A stretch of 9,132 bases of DNA, taken from NCBI GenBank assembly GCA_943349725.1, contig CALQZP010000042.1:1-9132 (forward strand), given 5' to 3'. Each line of letters opens with the position of its first letter. Position 1 is the stretch's first letter. A model generated the notes under the pieces. That model saw only the letters and a program-made list of their open reading frames with translations. It did no database searches and was not told the origin of the DNA. Below are positions 1-4,751 of the stretch, piece by piece. The DNA comes from Candidatus Nomurabacteria bacterium. Lineage in GTDB: Bacteria > Patescibacteriota > Minisyncoccia > Phycocordibacterales > UBA10002. A program made the translations under genes and the position numbers.

Positions 1-23
1 AAATGTCAATGAAATTGACATTT
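1..23. repeat. Perfect inverted repeat at window edge
   Basis: Positions 1-10 and 14-23 form a perfect 10-bp stem with a 3-nt loop (gaa). No clean T-run follows on the + strand, so it could be a terminator of an unseen upstream gene or a protein-binding dyad. It contains TTGACA at 15-20, which matches a -35 box, but the only -10-like hexamer (TATGTT, 40-45) is 19 bp away, so it is not called as a promoter. The element may extend beyond the window. Confidence 0.45.
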
Positions 24-51
24 ATAGGTGATACTAGCCTATGTTTATAGC

Positions 52-100
52 CGTATTTTAATACGTGTGAGCATCATCACGTCTATTCCTTAGACGTATT
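52..100. repeat. Cluster of overlapping inverted repeats upstream of first gene
   Basis: Four short dyads overlap here: cgtatt (52-57) with aatacg (60-65); aatacgt (60-66) with acgtatt (94-100); acgtg (63-67) with cacgt (78-82); and acgtcta (79-85) with tagacgt (91-97). Several are mutually exclusive if transcribed. If the gene at 130 is transcribed from the -10-like TATAAA at 111-116, they are double-stranded operator-like sites. If transcription starts further upstream, they form a switching leader. Function is not known. Confidence 0.4.
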
Positions 101-110
101 AGAAATCAGA

Positions 111-116
111 TATAAA
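111..116 (+). promoter_or_regulatory. Candidate -10 box for the beta-barrel gene
   Basis: TATAAA matches five of six bases of TATAAT and lies 13 nt before the ATG at 130. That would give a leader of roughly 7 nt with no room for a Shine-Dalgarno sequence, and none is visible. No convincing -35 hexamer is found 16-18 bp upstream, so the call is tentative. Confidence 0.35.
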
Positions 117-129
117 CTTATGTCTAGAT

Positions 130-864
130 ATGCAAAAGCTCATTGTCATCTCAACGGCTCTGCTTAGCCTTCACCTGGCTAGCGCAGAGGAAACCAGCAA
201 CCTCAACCCTAACCCCCACTTCACCGTGAGTTTCAGTTCGGCAGTCGCCAATAAGTACCTTAACCCTGGTACTGGCGGCGAACTTAGCAAGGATCCTGTC
301 GTTCAGACGGATCTCACGCTCACCCACCGCAGTGGGCTCTACCTCGACCTCTGGAATTCCAGAAGTCTGGCTCACAAATGGAATAGTGGAGACCTCGGTG
401 ACGAAGTGGATTACGGGATCGGTTGGAATGGAACTGTGAAAGGTTTCAACGTCCATGTCGGCTCAACGTACTACGACGAACCAAACGTCTTCACCTTCGG
501 CGCAGGAGACATCGTTTACACCCACGCGCGAGTCGGCAAGGATTTCAAACCCCTTACCGTCACGCTCGGGTACGAAAACTATACTCCGCTCCCTGGTTCA
601 GATTTCCAAGGTGGAAACCTGATGAGTGTCGGTGTGAGCAGGAACTTTTCCTTCTGTAAGGACAAAAGCACGCTCACCACCTCCCTCGCCGGTGTCTACG
701 ATACCGGCACACTCGGTTCCGATCGCGAATTCTTCCTCCGAGGAAATGTCGGAGTGAATTGGAATGTAAACAAACATATAACCATCAACCTCATCTCCGC
801 TAATTACTTCATCCGCCGCGTAAGCGACGTATCGGTAGCGAGCGGAGTAACCGTAAACTTCTGA
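130..864 (+). CDS. Secreted beta-barrel-like protein (TorF-type porin-like)
   Basis: A 244-residue protein that starts with a clear Sec signal peptide: a Lys near the N-terminus, a hydrophobic stretch to about residue 16, and an Ala-Ser-Ala cleavage site before Glu20. The mature part is almost wholly alternating polar/hydrophobic beta-strand segments rich in Gly, Asn, Tyr and aromatic residues, separated by short turns (for example around residues 83-116, 129-175 and 200-244). It ends in Val-Asn-Phe, as outer-membrane barrels recognised by BamA do. The pattern resembles putative porins of the TorF/CHP02001 type, but I recognise this by overall character, not by a signature motif. Only one Cys (Cys176) is present. 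The start at 130 is supported by the signal peptide; there is no Shine-Dalgarno sequence. The next gene begins 4 nt after its TGA stop. If the host is a CPR bacterium, a surface barrel is unexpected; a secreted beta-sandwich or fibre-like protein is the main alternative. Confidence 0.75.
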   Translation: MQKLIVISTALLSLHLASAEETSNLNPNPHFTVSFSSAVANKYLNPGTGGELSKDPVVQTDLTLTHRSGLYLDLWNSRSLAHKWNSGDLGDEVDYGIGWNGTVKGFNVHVGSTYYDEPNVFTFGAGDIVYTHARVGKDFKPLTVTLGYENYTPLPGSDFQGGNLMSVGVSRNFSFCKDKSTLTTSLAGVYDTGTLGSDREFFLRGNVGVNWNVNKHITINLISANYFIRRVSDVSVASGVTVNF

Positions 865-868
865 AACT

Positions 869-1096
869 ATGACACTACTGCAAGTCTTGAAAAAATTGAT
901 CGGGAAAAAGATACGGTTTAATTCCGATCTAGATCTGTGCAACTGGCACGTGCATAAACTGCTCGCTGTCGAAAAAGACCATATCAAGGTGGAAATCAAC
1001 CTCGGCGAGGACGACAACCCATCCTGCGTATCTATCCGTTTAGATGCATTGGTCTGGGTCACTGCCGTTCCCGACCGAATAGTCCCTTCGGCGTAA
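869..1096 (+). CDS. Small hypothetical protein (75 aa)
   Basis: Not recognised. It begins 4 nt after the stop of the preceding gene, so the two are probably co-transcribed; no Shine-Dalgarno sequence precedes it and reinitiation after the upstream stop is plausible. It is short, has no signal peptide or membrane segment, and seems cytoplasmic. An N-terminal amphipathic helix (residues 1-12) is followed by what look like four or five short beta strands: Lys-Ile-Arg-Phe near 14-17, His-Lys-Leu-Leu-Ala-Val near 29-34, Ile-Lys-Val-Glu-Ile near 39-43, and Val-Ser-Ile-Arg-Leu then Leu-Val-Trp-Val near 54-64. This suggests a small SH3- or Sm-like barrel, which is inference only. Pairing a cytoplasmic small protein with a secreted barrel gives no clear functional clue. 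Confidence 0.65.
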   Translation: MTLLQVLKKLIGKKIRFNSDLDLCNWHVHKLLAVEKDHIKVEINLGEDDNPSCVSIRLDALVWVTAVPDRIVPSA

Positions 1097-1102
1097 CACT
1101 TT

Positions 1103-1122
1103 CGAGATTGCACGAGATCTCG
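1103..1122. repeat. Short dyad downstream of small protein gene
   Basis: cgagat (1103-1108) can pair with atctcg (1117-1122), and the 10-bp stretch 1113-1122 is itself a perfect palindrome. No T-run follows, so it is not a convincing terminator. It could be a protein-binding site between the two + strand transcription units. Confidence 0.25.
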
Positions 1123-1149
1123 GCTTCACAGAAATGTGGAGCACTTTAT

Positions 1150-1177
1150 TGGGTTCGCAACTGAAGTTGTGAGTCCA
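1150..1177 (+). other. RNA hairpin upstream of sigma-4 pair
   Basis: Positions 1150-1161 and 1166-1177 form a 12-bp stem with a tgaa loop. Three of the pairs are G-T wobbles (1157/1170, 1154/1173, 1153/1174), so it folds better as + strand RNA than as the complement. It lies about 33 nt before the start codon at 1210 and is not followed by a T-run. It may be a leader structure for the sigma-4 genes or a weak end for the upstream unit. Confidence 0.35.
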
Positions 1178-1197
1178 TAGAGTTTAGTGTTTTGACA

Positions 1198-1203
1198 AAG
1201 GAA
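1198..1203 (+). promoter_or_regulatory. Shine-Dalgarno sequence of first sigma-4 gene
   Basis: AAGGAA lies 6-8 nt before the ATG at 1210 and fixes that start. The whole leader AAAGGAATAAGTTATG is nearly identical to the one before the paralogous downstream gene (AAAGGAAATTAGTTATG, 1553-1571), which supports a tandem duplication that included the ribosome-binding site. Confidence 0.7.
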
Positions 1204-1209
1204 TAAGTT

Positions 1210-1566
1210 ATGAAAAAAGATGACAAGTTACAGACGCAAAGGATACTTCAAATGGTTTTTGGAGAAAGAGTGGTGAATCCTGGACGAAAGCAAGTAATCA
1301 ACCCGGAAAAGTGGTCAACGTACGACGAAGCATTTACTAGTGTGATGGACACCCTTGAAGACGAGCGCGAAAAAAAGCTTATAGGATTACGCTTAGGGAT
1401 AGATGACGGGTATCCTCGCATGTTACGATATCGCCTTCGTAAGATCCAAGCCCGTATTCGTAAGAAGGTTTCTCGAAGGATATCTCGACTCGCTACGATA
1501 ACCCAGATGCGCCAGTTCGTTGTCCGAGAGTATAGAAATATGCAACCTAAAATGAAAGGAAATTAG
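1210..1566 (+). CDS. Degenerate stand-alone sigma-70 region-4-like protein
   Basis: This 118-residue, very basic protein is a paralogue of the gene immediately downstream. The two are collinear over residues 1-70: Phe-Gly-Glu at 17-19, Pro-Glu-Lys-Trp at 32-35, then an Asp-Glu-Arg-Glu...Leu-Arg-Leu-Gly-Ile-Asp-Asp-Gly-Tyr stretch (about 51-68) that corresponds to the start of sigma-70 region 4. After Arg70 about 10 residues present in the paralogue are missing, namely the first helix and turn of the region 4.2 helix-turn-helix. The protein resumes with Arg-Leu-Arg-Lys-Ile-Gln-Ala-Arg (75-82), matching the last helix, and ends in an Arg/Lys-rich tail. It probably cannot dock on a -35 element as normal region 4 does, but may still bind RNA polymerase or nucleic acid. 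No frameshift is needed to explain it. The next gene starts 2 nt after its TAG stop, with its Shine-Dalgarno inside this gene's last codons, so translation is probably coupled. Confidence 0.75.
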   Translation: MKKDDKLQTQRILQMVFGERVVNPGRKQVINPEKWSTYDEAFTSVMDTLEDEREKKLIGLRLGIDDGYPRMLRYRLRKIQARIRKKVSRRISRLATITQMRQFVVREYRNMQPKMKGN

Positions 1567-1568
1567 TT

Positions 1569-1922
1569 ATGGCAGAAAATACGCAAGATCCAAGAGAAAG
1601 ACTACTCCGAGAGATTTTCGGAGAAAAATCATCTCAAACGCCAAATTCCACTAAACCGCAGGACCCAGAGAAATGGCAGAAACTCAAAAAAGCTCTGGGA
1701 AGTGTCTTAACGTCACTTTCGGAGCGGGAACAAGAAGTGTTGGAGCTGCGATTCGGACTCACCGATGGATATGCGCGAACCATGGAAGAAGTTGGCAAAC
1801 AGTTCAAAGTCACGGCCGAGCGGATTCGTCAGATCGAGGCTAAAGGGCTTCGCAAGATGCGTCATCCCACACGGATAAAGCACATTCAGGGGTTCCTTGA
1901 AACAGAAGATCCCCAGACTTAG
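1569..1922 (+). CDS. Stand-alone sigma-70 region 4 protein
   Basis: This 117-residue cytoplasmic protein consists essentially of sigma-70 region 4. Residues 50-68 (Leu-Ser-Glu-Arg-Glu-Gln-Glu-Val-Leu, then Leu-Arg-Phe-Gly-Leu-Thr-Asp-Gly) and 71-99 (Thr-Met-Glu-Glu-Val-Gly, then Val-Thr-Ala-Glu-Arg-Ile-Arg-Gln-Ile-Glu-Ala-Lys, ending Leu-Arg-Lys-Met-Arg-His-Pro) match the -35-recognising helix-turn-helix of RpoD almost residue for residue. Regions 1-3 are absent: no -10-binding or core-clamping domain precedes it, only about 45 residues of polar N-terminus. It is therefore unlikely to be a complete initiation factor; it may act as a promoter-binding regulator or as a partner of RNA polymerase. 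A Shine-Dalgarno sequence (AAAGGAAA) lies within the tail of the preceding paralogue, and a strong terminator follows 6 nt after the stop, so the two paralogues form one transcription unit. Confidence 0.88.
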   Translation: MAENTQDPRERLLREIFGEKSSQTPNSTKPQDPEKWQKLKKALGSVLTSLSEREQEVLELRFGLTDGYARTMEEVGKQFKVTAERIRQIEAKGLRKMRHPTRIKHIQGFLETEDPQT

Positions 1923-1928
1923 TCACAC

Positions 1929-1962
1929 CCGCGCAAAACTTTCAGTTTTGCGCGGTTTTTTT
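1929..1962 (+). terminator. Intrinsic terminator of sigma-4 operon
   Basis: A perfect 12-bp GC-headed stem (1929-1940 with 1944-1955) and a 3-nt loop are followed directly by seven T residues (1956-1962). It begins 6 nt after the stop codon of the second sigma-4 gene. This is a textbook rho-independent terminator on the + strand. Confidence 0.92.
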
Positions 1963-2074
1963 ATTTGGGAAAATCGCCCGCGACTCAAGGCTCGCCGTCG
2001 CTCGGCTTGGTCTCAGCACCAGCTCGTTTGTTTTTTCTACTGAAAGAACATAGCTCCACTGTTCGATTCTCCAC

Positions 2075-2096
2075 GCAAGCTATGCAGATAGCTTGC
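2075..2096. repeat. 8-bp inverted repeat in intergenic region
   Basis: gcaagcta (2075-2082) pairs with tagcttgc (2089-2096) around a 6-nt loop. It lies in the roughly 150-nt non-coding stretch between the two terminators (1963-2114), in which I see no gene or promoter. Function unknown. Confidence 0.3.
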
Positions 2097-2114
2097 TCAT
2101 CTCCGCATATCACC

Positions 2115-2150
2115 AAAAGAAATGACCGGCAAAAGCCGGTCATTTCTTTT
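2115..2150 (-). terminator. Terminator of the HTH gene/tRNA-Gly transcript
   Basis: A perfect 16-bp stem (2115-2130 with 2135-2150) and a 4-nt loop lie 5 nt past the discriminator base of the tRNA. Because A-rich and T-rich ends pair with each other, the structure is nearly symmetric and could stop transcription from either side; the tRNA transcript is the natural user. Confidence 0.85.
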
Positions 2151-2155
2151 AAATA

Positions 2156-2226
2156 TGCGGGACGGGAGAATCGAACTCCCACTAGGAGATTGGAAATCTT
2201 CTGTTCTACCATTAAACTAGTCCCGC
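2156..2226 (-). tRNA. tRNA-Gly(TCC)
   Basis: Read on the minus strand, a full cloverleaf is visible: a perfect 7-bp acceptor stem (2220-2226 with 2157-2163), a 4-bp D stem with a GG-containing loop, an anticodon loop TTTCCAA giving anticodon TCC (2192-2194), a 4-nt variable loop, and a perfect 5-bp T stem enclosing TTCGATT. The anticodon stem has one A-C mismatch at its second pair (28/42). The discriminator base is A (complement of 2156), where most bacterial tRNA-Gly have U; CCA is not encoded and must be added by the nucleotidyltransferase. The 5' end lies 2 nt after the stop codon of the upstream gene on the same strand, so the tRNA is probably cut out of that gene's transcript by RNase P. 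Confidence 0.95.
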
Positions 2227-2228
2227 AT

Positions 2229-2894
2229 TTACCTCATTACTCTTTCAATCCAGGCGTTAATTCTTCTTTGCAAGAATACGCCATGCTCCGATTTGCCCAG
2301 GCTTTGCACCGTAACATGCGCTGTCCCAAACGGCAACTTTCCTTTCTTAAACGCCTTTTTGCCTGTTCTGGTATCAACCTGTGTCGTCTGAAACTGTCCA
2401 AGCGGAATGCACAACTGTTTTGACCAATATCCGAGCGCTTCCTCAATATTGGTGTCAGGATACAGGTGAATCCGCGCTTTGAAATTCTCGTTGTGTATAC
2501 CAAAAATCTCTTTGAACCACCGAAGTACCAGTCTTATGACCAGAGGATTTGAATTGACGATTCTGGTAATTCCACCTGTTTTAGAACCCTCACCAATATA
2601 CACGCCCAACCCCAACATTAGCAAATCCCTTTTAGTGAGCGTGGGGATATCCTTAGTAGCCGTGGTTTTAGCCAGTGCGAGCGACTGCAATTTACGCTTT
2701 TGTTGAGCTTGAATTGCTGACGTACACGCTCCTCCGATTCTTGCTACAACTTCCGCATTTGGCGTAAACGGAAGATGAGAAAGCCAATCACTAAGGGTAC
2801 CCTTAGCTACTCCTGTCTTCGCGGAAATCATACTATATGAATATCCTTGCTTGCGTAAGGAAAATATGCGTGTACGTAACGTAGATGACTTCAT
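2229..2894 (-). CDS. HTH plus LAGLIDADG-like domain protein
   Basis: A 221-residue protein of a type frequent in CPR genomes. Residues 8-40 form a helix-turn-helix (Tyr-Ser-Tyr-Ser-Met-Ile-Ser...Gly-Val-Ala-Lys-Gly-Thr-Leu-Ser-Asp-Trp-Leu). A basic linker follows (60-90), then a LAGLIDADG-like helix at 91-103 ending Val-Tyr-Ile-Gly-Glu-Gly, with Glu102 at the place of the metal-binding acid. After it come segments consistent with the rest of that fold (Ile-Val-Asn-Ser-Asn-Pro near 112, Arg-Ile-His-Leu-Tyr near 141, Val-Thr-Val-Gln-Ser near 194). With one such motif it would act as a dimer; it may be a homing-endonuclease derivative or a DNA-binding regulator of WhiA-like descent, and the sequence does not decide. 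I chose the second ATG (2894), not the one at 2900, because the predicted transcription start falls exactly on its A. The gene is followed within 2 nt by tRNA-Gly. Confidence 0.75.
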   Translation of the reverse strand: MKSSTLRTRIFSLRKQGYSYSMISAKTGVAKGTLSDWLSHLPFTPNAEVVARIGGACTSAIQAQQKRKLQSLALAKTTATKDIPTLTKRDLLMLGLGVYIGEGSKTGGITRIVNSNPLVIRLVLRWFKEIFGIHNENFKARIHLYPDTNIEEALGYWSKQLCIPLGQFQTTQVDTRTGKKAFKKGKLPFGTAHVTVQSLGKSEHGVFLQRRINAWIERVMR

Positions 2895-2900
2895 AGTCAT

Positions 2901-2929
2901 AGTATAACAAACCTAGGACGAAGGTTCAA
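2901..2929 (-). promoter_or_regulatory. Promoter of HTH/LAGLIDADG-tRNA-Gly unit (leaderless)
   Basis: On the minus strand a -35 TTGAAC (2924-2929) and a -10 TATACT (2901-2906, five of six matches) are separated by exactly 17 bp. Counting the last -10 base as -7 places +1 at 2894, the A of the second ATG. No Shine-Dalgarno sequence exists, so the mRNA is predicted to be leaderless. Confidence 0.75.
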
Positions 2930-2968
2930 TTCTAAGCTCATGTGGATCTCTGAGTAGAGCCGAGCTAT

Positions 2969-2997
2969 TCGTCATCGTTCCCCGATTCTTGTATAAT
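2969..2997 (+). promoter_or_regulatory. Promoter of protease gene (nearly leaderless)
   Basis: A perfect -10 TATAAT (2992-2997) has TCGTCA (2969-2974, four of six matches) 17 bp upstream. The predicted +1 is at 3004-3006 and the ATG is at 3006, leaving no room for a ribosome-binding site. It diverges from the promoter at 2901-2929, with 39 bp between the two -35 boxes. Confidence 0.75.
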
Positions 2998-3005
2998 CGT
3001 TTCCT

Positions 3006-4352
3006 ATGCGAATAACGTTTCTAAAACTATCGGCGCCTGCATGCCTAACCTTCGCACTTGTCTTACTTTCCTTGCCTTTCACATTGCGCGCCGATACCAC
3101 CATTCCCACAAGCTTTCGTTTTGAACAAACGCTGAAACAGAGAGCACGCGGAGAAGATGTGCGATATCTTCAGGTACTCCTCAACCGTGACCAGGAAACA
3201 CGAGTGAACGCACCAGGGCTTCTCGGGGGAGCGGGGAGCGAAACCGATTTCTTCGGAGGCGCTACCAACCGAGCGGTTATCAAATTTCAAGACAAGTACG
3301 CCACGGCCATACTTAAACCAGCAGACCTGAAAAAGGGGAACGGTACGGTAGGGTCGCTCACTCGCATGAAACTCAATGCGCTTCTTCTGACCGCGGAACG
3401 AGAAGCACTCAAAATGGCTGACCAGACGGTGGCCATCGCCCCACCTATCATCAGTGAGGCGCTATCGCTTACGGCTACCACCACATCGCAATTTTCTTTT
3501 GAAGAAATAAACGTTAAAACGAGAGAGGCGCTCGTCAATATTCTCTGCACCACCAAACGCGGAGGTTCGTTTGACCCACTCTCTGGAAGTGGTGTTATCG
3601 TAGATCCACGAGGAATTATCCTCACAAACGCGCACGTCGGACAGTTTTTTCTACTTAAGGATTATCTCTCACAAGGATTCATTGACTGCACTATTCGTAC
3701 AGGAGCACCTGCCCGAAACAAATATAGGGCGACACTTCTTTATATTTCGCCCGTTTGGATAGTAGAGAACGCAAAAAAGATTTCAGAAGACGAAGCCACC
3801 GGAACCGGTGAGAATGACTTTGCGCTTCTTCTCATCCAGGAACCTACACAAAAAGATATACCGCTCCCACCCGTTTTCCCTTTCATACCAATGGACACGC
3901 GGGATGATTCATTTCAGACGCCACGATACGTACTTGGCGCAGGATACCCGGCGGGACTTTTAAGTGGGATTACTATCCAAAGAGATCTCTACCCGACTTC
4001 CTCGGAAGTGAAAACGGGGAGAGTCTACGGATTCACTACCGCAGATATACCCGACATCTTCTCCATCGGAGGATCGGTACTTGCCCAACACGGTTCAAGT
4101 GGCGGAGCAGTGGTAAGCACCGAGGGAAAACTCGTAGGTCTTATCGTCACCTCATCAATGGGAAAAACCACGGACGAACGAAATCTCAATGCCATCACGA
4201 TGAGTCATCTACGAGCAAGCTATCAAAAAGATACCGGAGAGAGTCTCGCTTCCTTGTTTGCAGGGGACCCTACCGCGAGCGTACAAAAGTTTAACGAGAT
4301 CGTGGCGCCAGGACTTAAACAAAAATTGATTGATGCGCTCACCAAAGAGTAG
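3006..4352 (+). CDS. Secreted trypsin-like serine protease with peptidoglycan-binding domain
   Basis: A 448-residue exported protein. An N-terminal signal segment (about 1-29, ending Leu-Arg-Ala before Asp30) is followed by a PG_binding_1-type domain (about 41-127: Gly-Glu-Asp-Val-Arg-Tyr-Leu-Gln, Phe-Phe-Gly, Ala-Val-Ile-Lys-Phe-Gln and Gly-Thr-Val-Gly..Thr-Arg motifs). After a Thr/Ser-rich linker comes a trypsin/HtrA-like domain (about 167-405). The triad is visible: His210 in Leu-Thr-Asn-Ala-His-Val, Asp271 in Glu-Asn-Asp-Phe-Ala-Leu, and Ser365 in Gly-Ser-Ser-Gly-Gly. No PDZ domain follows, unlike classical DegP/HtrA. It probably acts at or outside the cell wall, anchored by peptidoglycan binding, on unknown substrates. 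The start is set by the signal peptide and by the -10 box 8 nt upstream. It ends 3 nt from the stop of the convergent RNHCP gene, with no terminator between them. Confidence 0.9.
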   Translation: MRITFLKLSAPACLTFALVLLSLPFTLRADTTIPTSFRFEQTLKQRARGEDVRYLQVLLNRDQETRVNAPGLLGGAGSETDFFGGATNRAVIKFQDKYATAILKPADLKKGNGTVGSLTRMKLNALLLTAEREALKMADQTVAIAPPIISEALSLTATTTSQFSFEEINVKTREALVNILCTTKRGGSFDPLSGSGVIVDPRGIILTNAHVGQFFLLKDYLSQGFIDCTIRTGAPARNKYRATLLYISPVWIVENAKKISEDEATGTGENDFALLLIQEPTQKDIPLPPVFPFIPMDTRDDSFQTPRYVLGAGYPAGLLSGITIQRDLYPTSSEVKTGRVYGFTTADIPDIFSIGGSVLAQHGSSGGAVVSTEGKLVGLIVTSSMGKTTDERNLNAITMSHLRASYQKDTGESLASLFAGDPTASVQKFNEIVAPGLKQKLIDALTKE

Positions 4353-4355
4353 CCA

Positions 4356-4691
4356 TCATCGTTTTGGTTTTTCCCCACGAGGCAGTGGTACATGAGCTGG
4401 TTGCGCGGAGAGGTCAATTAAAAGTTCCTGATTGTCTTCCTTAGCTGCGTCTTGCGGGCGAGTGAAACCACACTTCTTACATCGATGGAGGATACGGTAA
4501 GTTCCCGCCAGAACGGATACACTAACGGGCTCCATCGCGCCATGGCACTCCGATGCGCGGTCTCCGGGGTTTTCATCCACATGTTTGCTCCACAAACAGC
4601 TTGGACAGTGATTGGTGTACCCGCTTCCGGTTACATGCGCCTCACACTGCTCGCAGGTAAAATCTTCAGTTGTTCGGGTAAAACGTTTCAT
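4356..4691 (-). CDS. RNHCP domain zinc-binding protein
   Basis: A 111-residue cytoplasmic protein that matches the RNHCP family. Near the N-terminus are Phe-Thr-Cys-Glu-Gln-Cys (Cys13, Cys16) and the name-giving segment, here Thr-Asn-His-Cys-Pro-Ser-Cys (27-32; Cys29, Cys32), then a Trp-Ser-Lys-His-Val-Asp stretch, Cys49-His50, and a C-terminal Cys71-x2-Cys74 pair. The three Cys-x2-Cys pairs suggest one or two zinc sites. The family's molecular role is not established; a nucleic-acid or ribosome association is often guessed from zinc-ribbon character. It is downstream of mutY on the same strand across a 60-nt gap that holds two tandem hairpins; an AGGAGG sequence lies in the arm of the hairpin nearest the ATG, with 13 nt to the start codon. 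The C-terminal tail after about residue 95 is Pro/Lys-rich and probably disordered. Confidence 0.88.
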   Translation of the reverse strand: MKRFTRTTEDFTCEQCEAHVTGSGYTNHCPSCLWSKHVDENPGDRASECHGAMEPVSVSVLAGTYRILHRCKKCGFTRPQDAAKEDNQELLIDLSAQPAHVPLPRGEKPKR

Positions 4692-4702
4692 AAAAATAGT
4701 TT

Positions 4703-4737
4703 CCCCTCCTCGGATGAGGAGGGGTGCCCGTTAGGGC
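4703..4737 (-). promoter_or_regulatory. Tandem hairpins before RNHCP gene, SD-like sequence in stem
   Basis: Two hairpins lie 1 nt apart: gccc/gggc (4726-4729 with 4734-4737) and a 9-bp stem (4703-4711 with 4716-4724). On the minus-strand RNA the second stem's 3' arm reads GAGGAGGGG, an excellent Shine-Dalgarno match, and 11 nt separate the stem from the ATG. It may be an RNA switch or translational control element; a weak terminator of mutY (TTTTT comes 6 nt after the stem) is the alternative. Confidence 0.5.
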
Positions 4738-4751
4738 GGGGTGGTGTGATA

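Noticed and set aside
1192..1197. TTGACA as a -35 box for the first sigma-4 gene
   Set aside because: It lies 12 nt before the ATG and overlaps the Shine-Dalgarno region; a matching -10 would fall inside the coding sequence.
2061..2072. GTTCGATTCTCC, identical to part of the tRNA-Gly T arm but in the opposite orientation
   Set aside because: The flanks cannot form a T stem or acceptor stem, so it is not a tRNA or clear remnant; attachment-site duplicates would be direct repeats, not inverted. A 12-nt match could be chance.
1965..2423. Open reading frame on the + strand of about 150 codons
   Set aside because: It runs through a terminator hairpin, antisense to tRNA-Gly and into the antisense of the HTH gene; no start signal and no protein-like composition.
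2895..2900. First ATG (2900) of the HTH/LAGLIDADG gene as start
   Set aside because: It abuts the -10 hexamer and would lie upstream of the predicted transcription start at 2894.
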